A stretch of 64,000 nt of DNA, taken from contig NZ_JACSQD010000001.1 of assembly GCF_014836775.1 (NCBI RefSeq), positions 293,038-357,037 of the forward strand. Reading direction: 5' to 3'. Position 1 is the stretch's first letter. Each line of letters starts with the position of its first letter. This stretch comes from Arthrobacter gallicola. Lineage in GTDB: Bacteria; Actinomycetota; Actinomycetes; Actinomycetales; Micrococcaceae. A program made the position numbers and the translations under genes. Below are positions 64,000 to 64,000 of the stretch, piece by piece. Under the pieces are notes generated by a model. The model was not told where the DNA came from, searched no databases, and worked only from the letters and a program-made list of their open reading frames with translations.

Positions 64000-64000
64000 T

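Overview
The window is about 64 kb of high-GC actinobacterial chromosome. The gene content points to Micrococcaceae, close to Arthrobacter: a trp operon carrying a Trp-operon membrane protein and an HGxxPAAW protein ahead of trpC, lgt behind trpA, a gltBD/pyk block, a pdtaR-type ANTAR regulator, a DUF222/HNH (13E12-type) gene, and frequent GTG/TTG starts behind strong AGGAGG sites. This is judged from gene families and order only.

Layout. 1-6580: trpE (5' end outside the window), Trp membrane protein, HGxxPAAW protein, trpC, trpB, trpA and lgt, in one direction and tightly packed. 6531-6834: a hairpin-rich leader before gltB. 6835-14513: gltB, gltD and pyk. 14578-16361: SHOCT and DUF6325 small proteins, the ANTAR response regulator and tRNA-Leu(CAA). 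16394-24293: an MFS exporter divergent from a zinc-type dehydrogenase, a 5'-3' exonuclease, a TetR regulator divergent from an internally duplicated exporter, and a BASS transporter. 24331-28003: XRE-cupin regulator with a thioredoxin-reductase-like flavoprotein, then the DUF222/HNH gene. 28004-28784: a gene-free repeat tract. 28785-34105: polysaccharide deacetylase lipoprotein, NUDIX hydrolase, winged-helix protein, and a ROK regulator divergent from gap. 34193-38626: CotH lipoprotein, VTC-domain protein, DUF4956 membrane protein and an LssY-C-like membrane protein. 38722-43976: aromatic hydroxylase with IclR regulator, and a DHA2 exporter with MarR regulator.

43977-48141 looks different. 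It has small hypothetical membrane proteins, three unrelated-looking small lipoproteins, a broken short-chain dehydrogenase and long gene-poor gaps with locally AT-rich stretches, which suggests a degraded or acquired segment. 48203-52831 holds an ABC exporter, a small membrane protein, a frameshifted DUF2254 gene and a MarR regulator. 52855-55501 is a three-gene operon for a heme-dependent amine N-demethylase (DUF3445, ferredoxin-type reductase, DmmA-like protein). 55782-64000 has a second exporter of the duplicated type (single copy), an aminotransferase, a PrmC-related methyltransferase, an HTH-TOBE/modABC molybdate operon, a Cys-rich pentapeptide-repeat protein and the tail of one more gene.

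The main themes are amino-acid biosynthesis in the first 15 kb, then transporters paired with local regulators: TetR with duplicated exporter, MarR with DHA2, IclR with hydroxylase, ROK with gap and XRE-cupin with flavoprotein. Several have inverted repeats at the expected operator positions. The most unusual items are the self-duplicated exporter with its near-perfect 28-bp operator, the ROK/gap palindrome, the 14-C run inside a terminator stem, the frameshifted DUF2254 gene, the N-demethylase operon, the gltB leader and the lipoprotein island.
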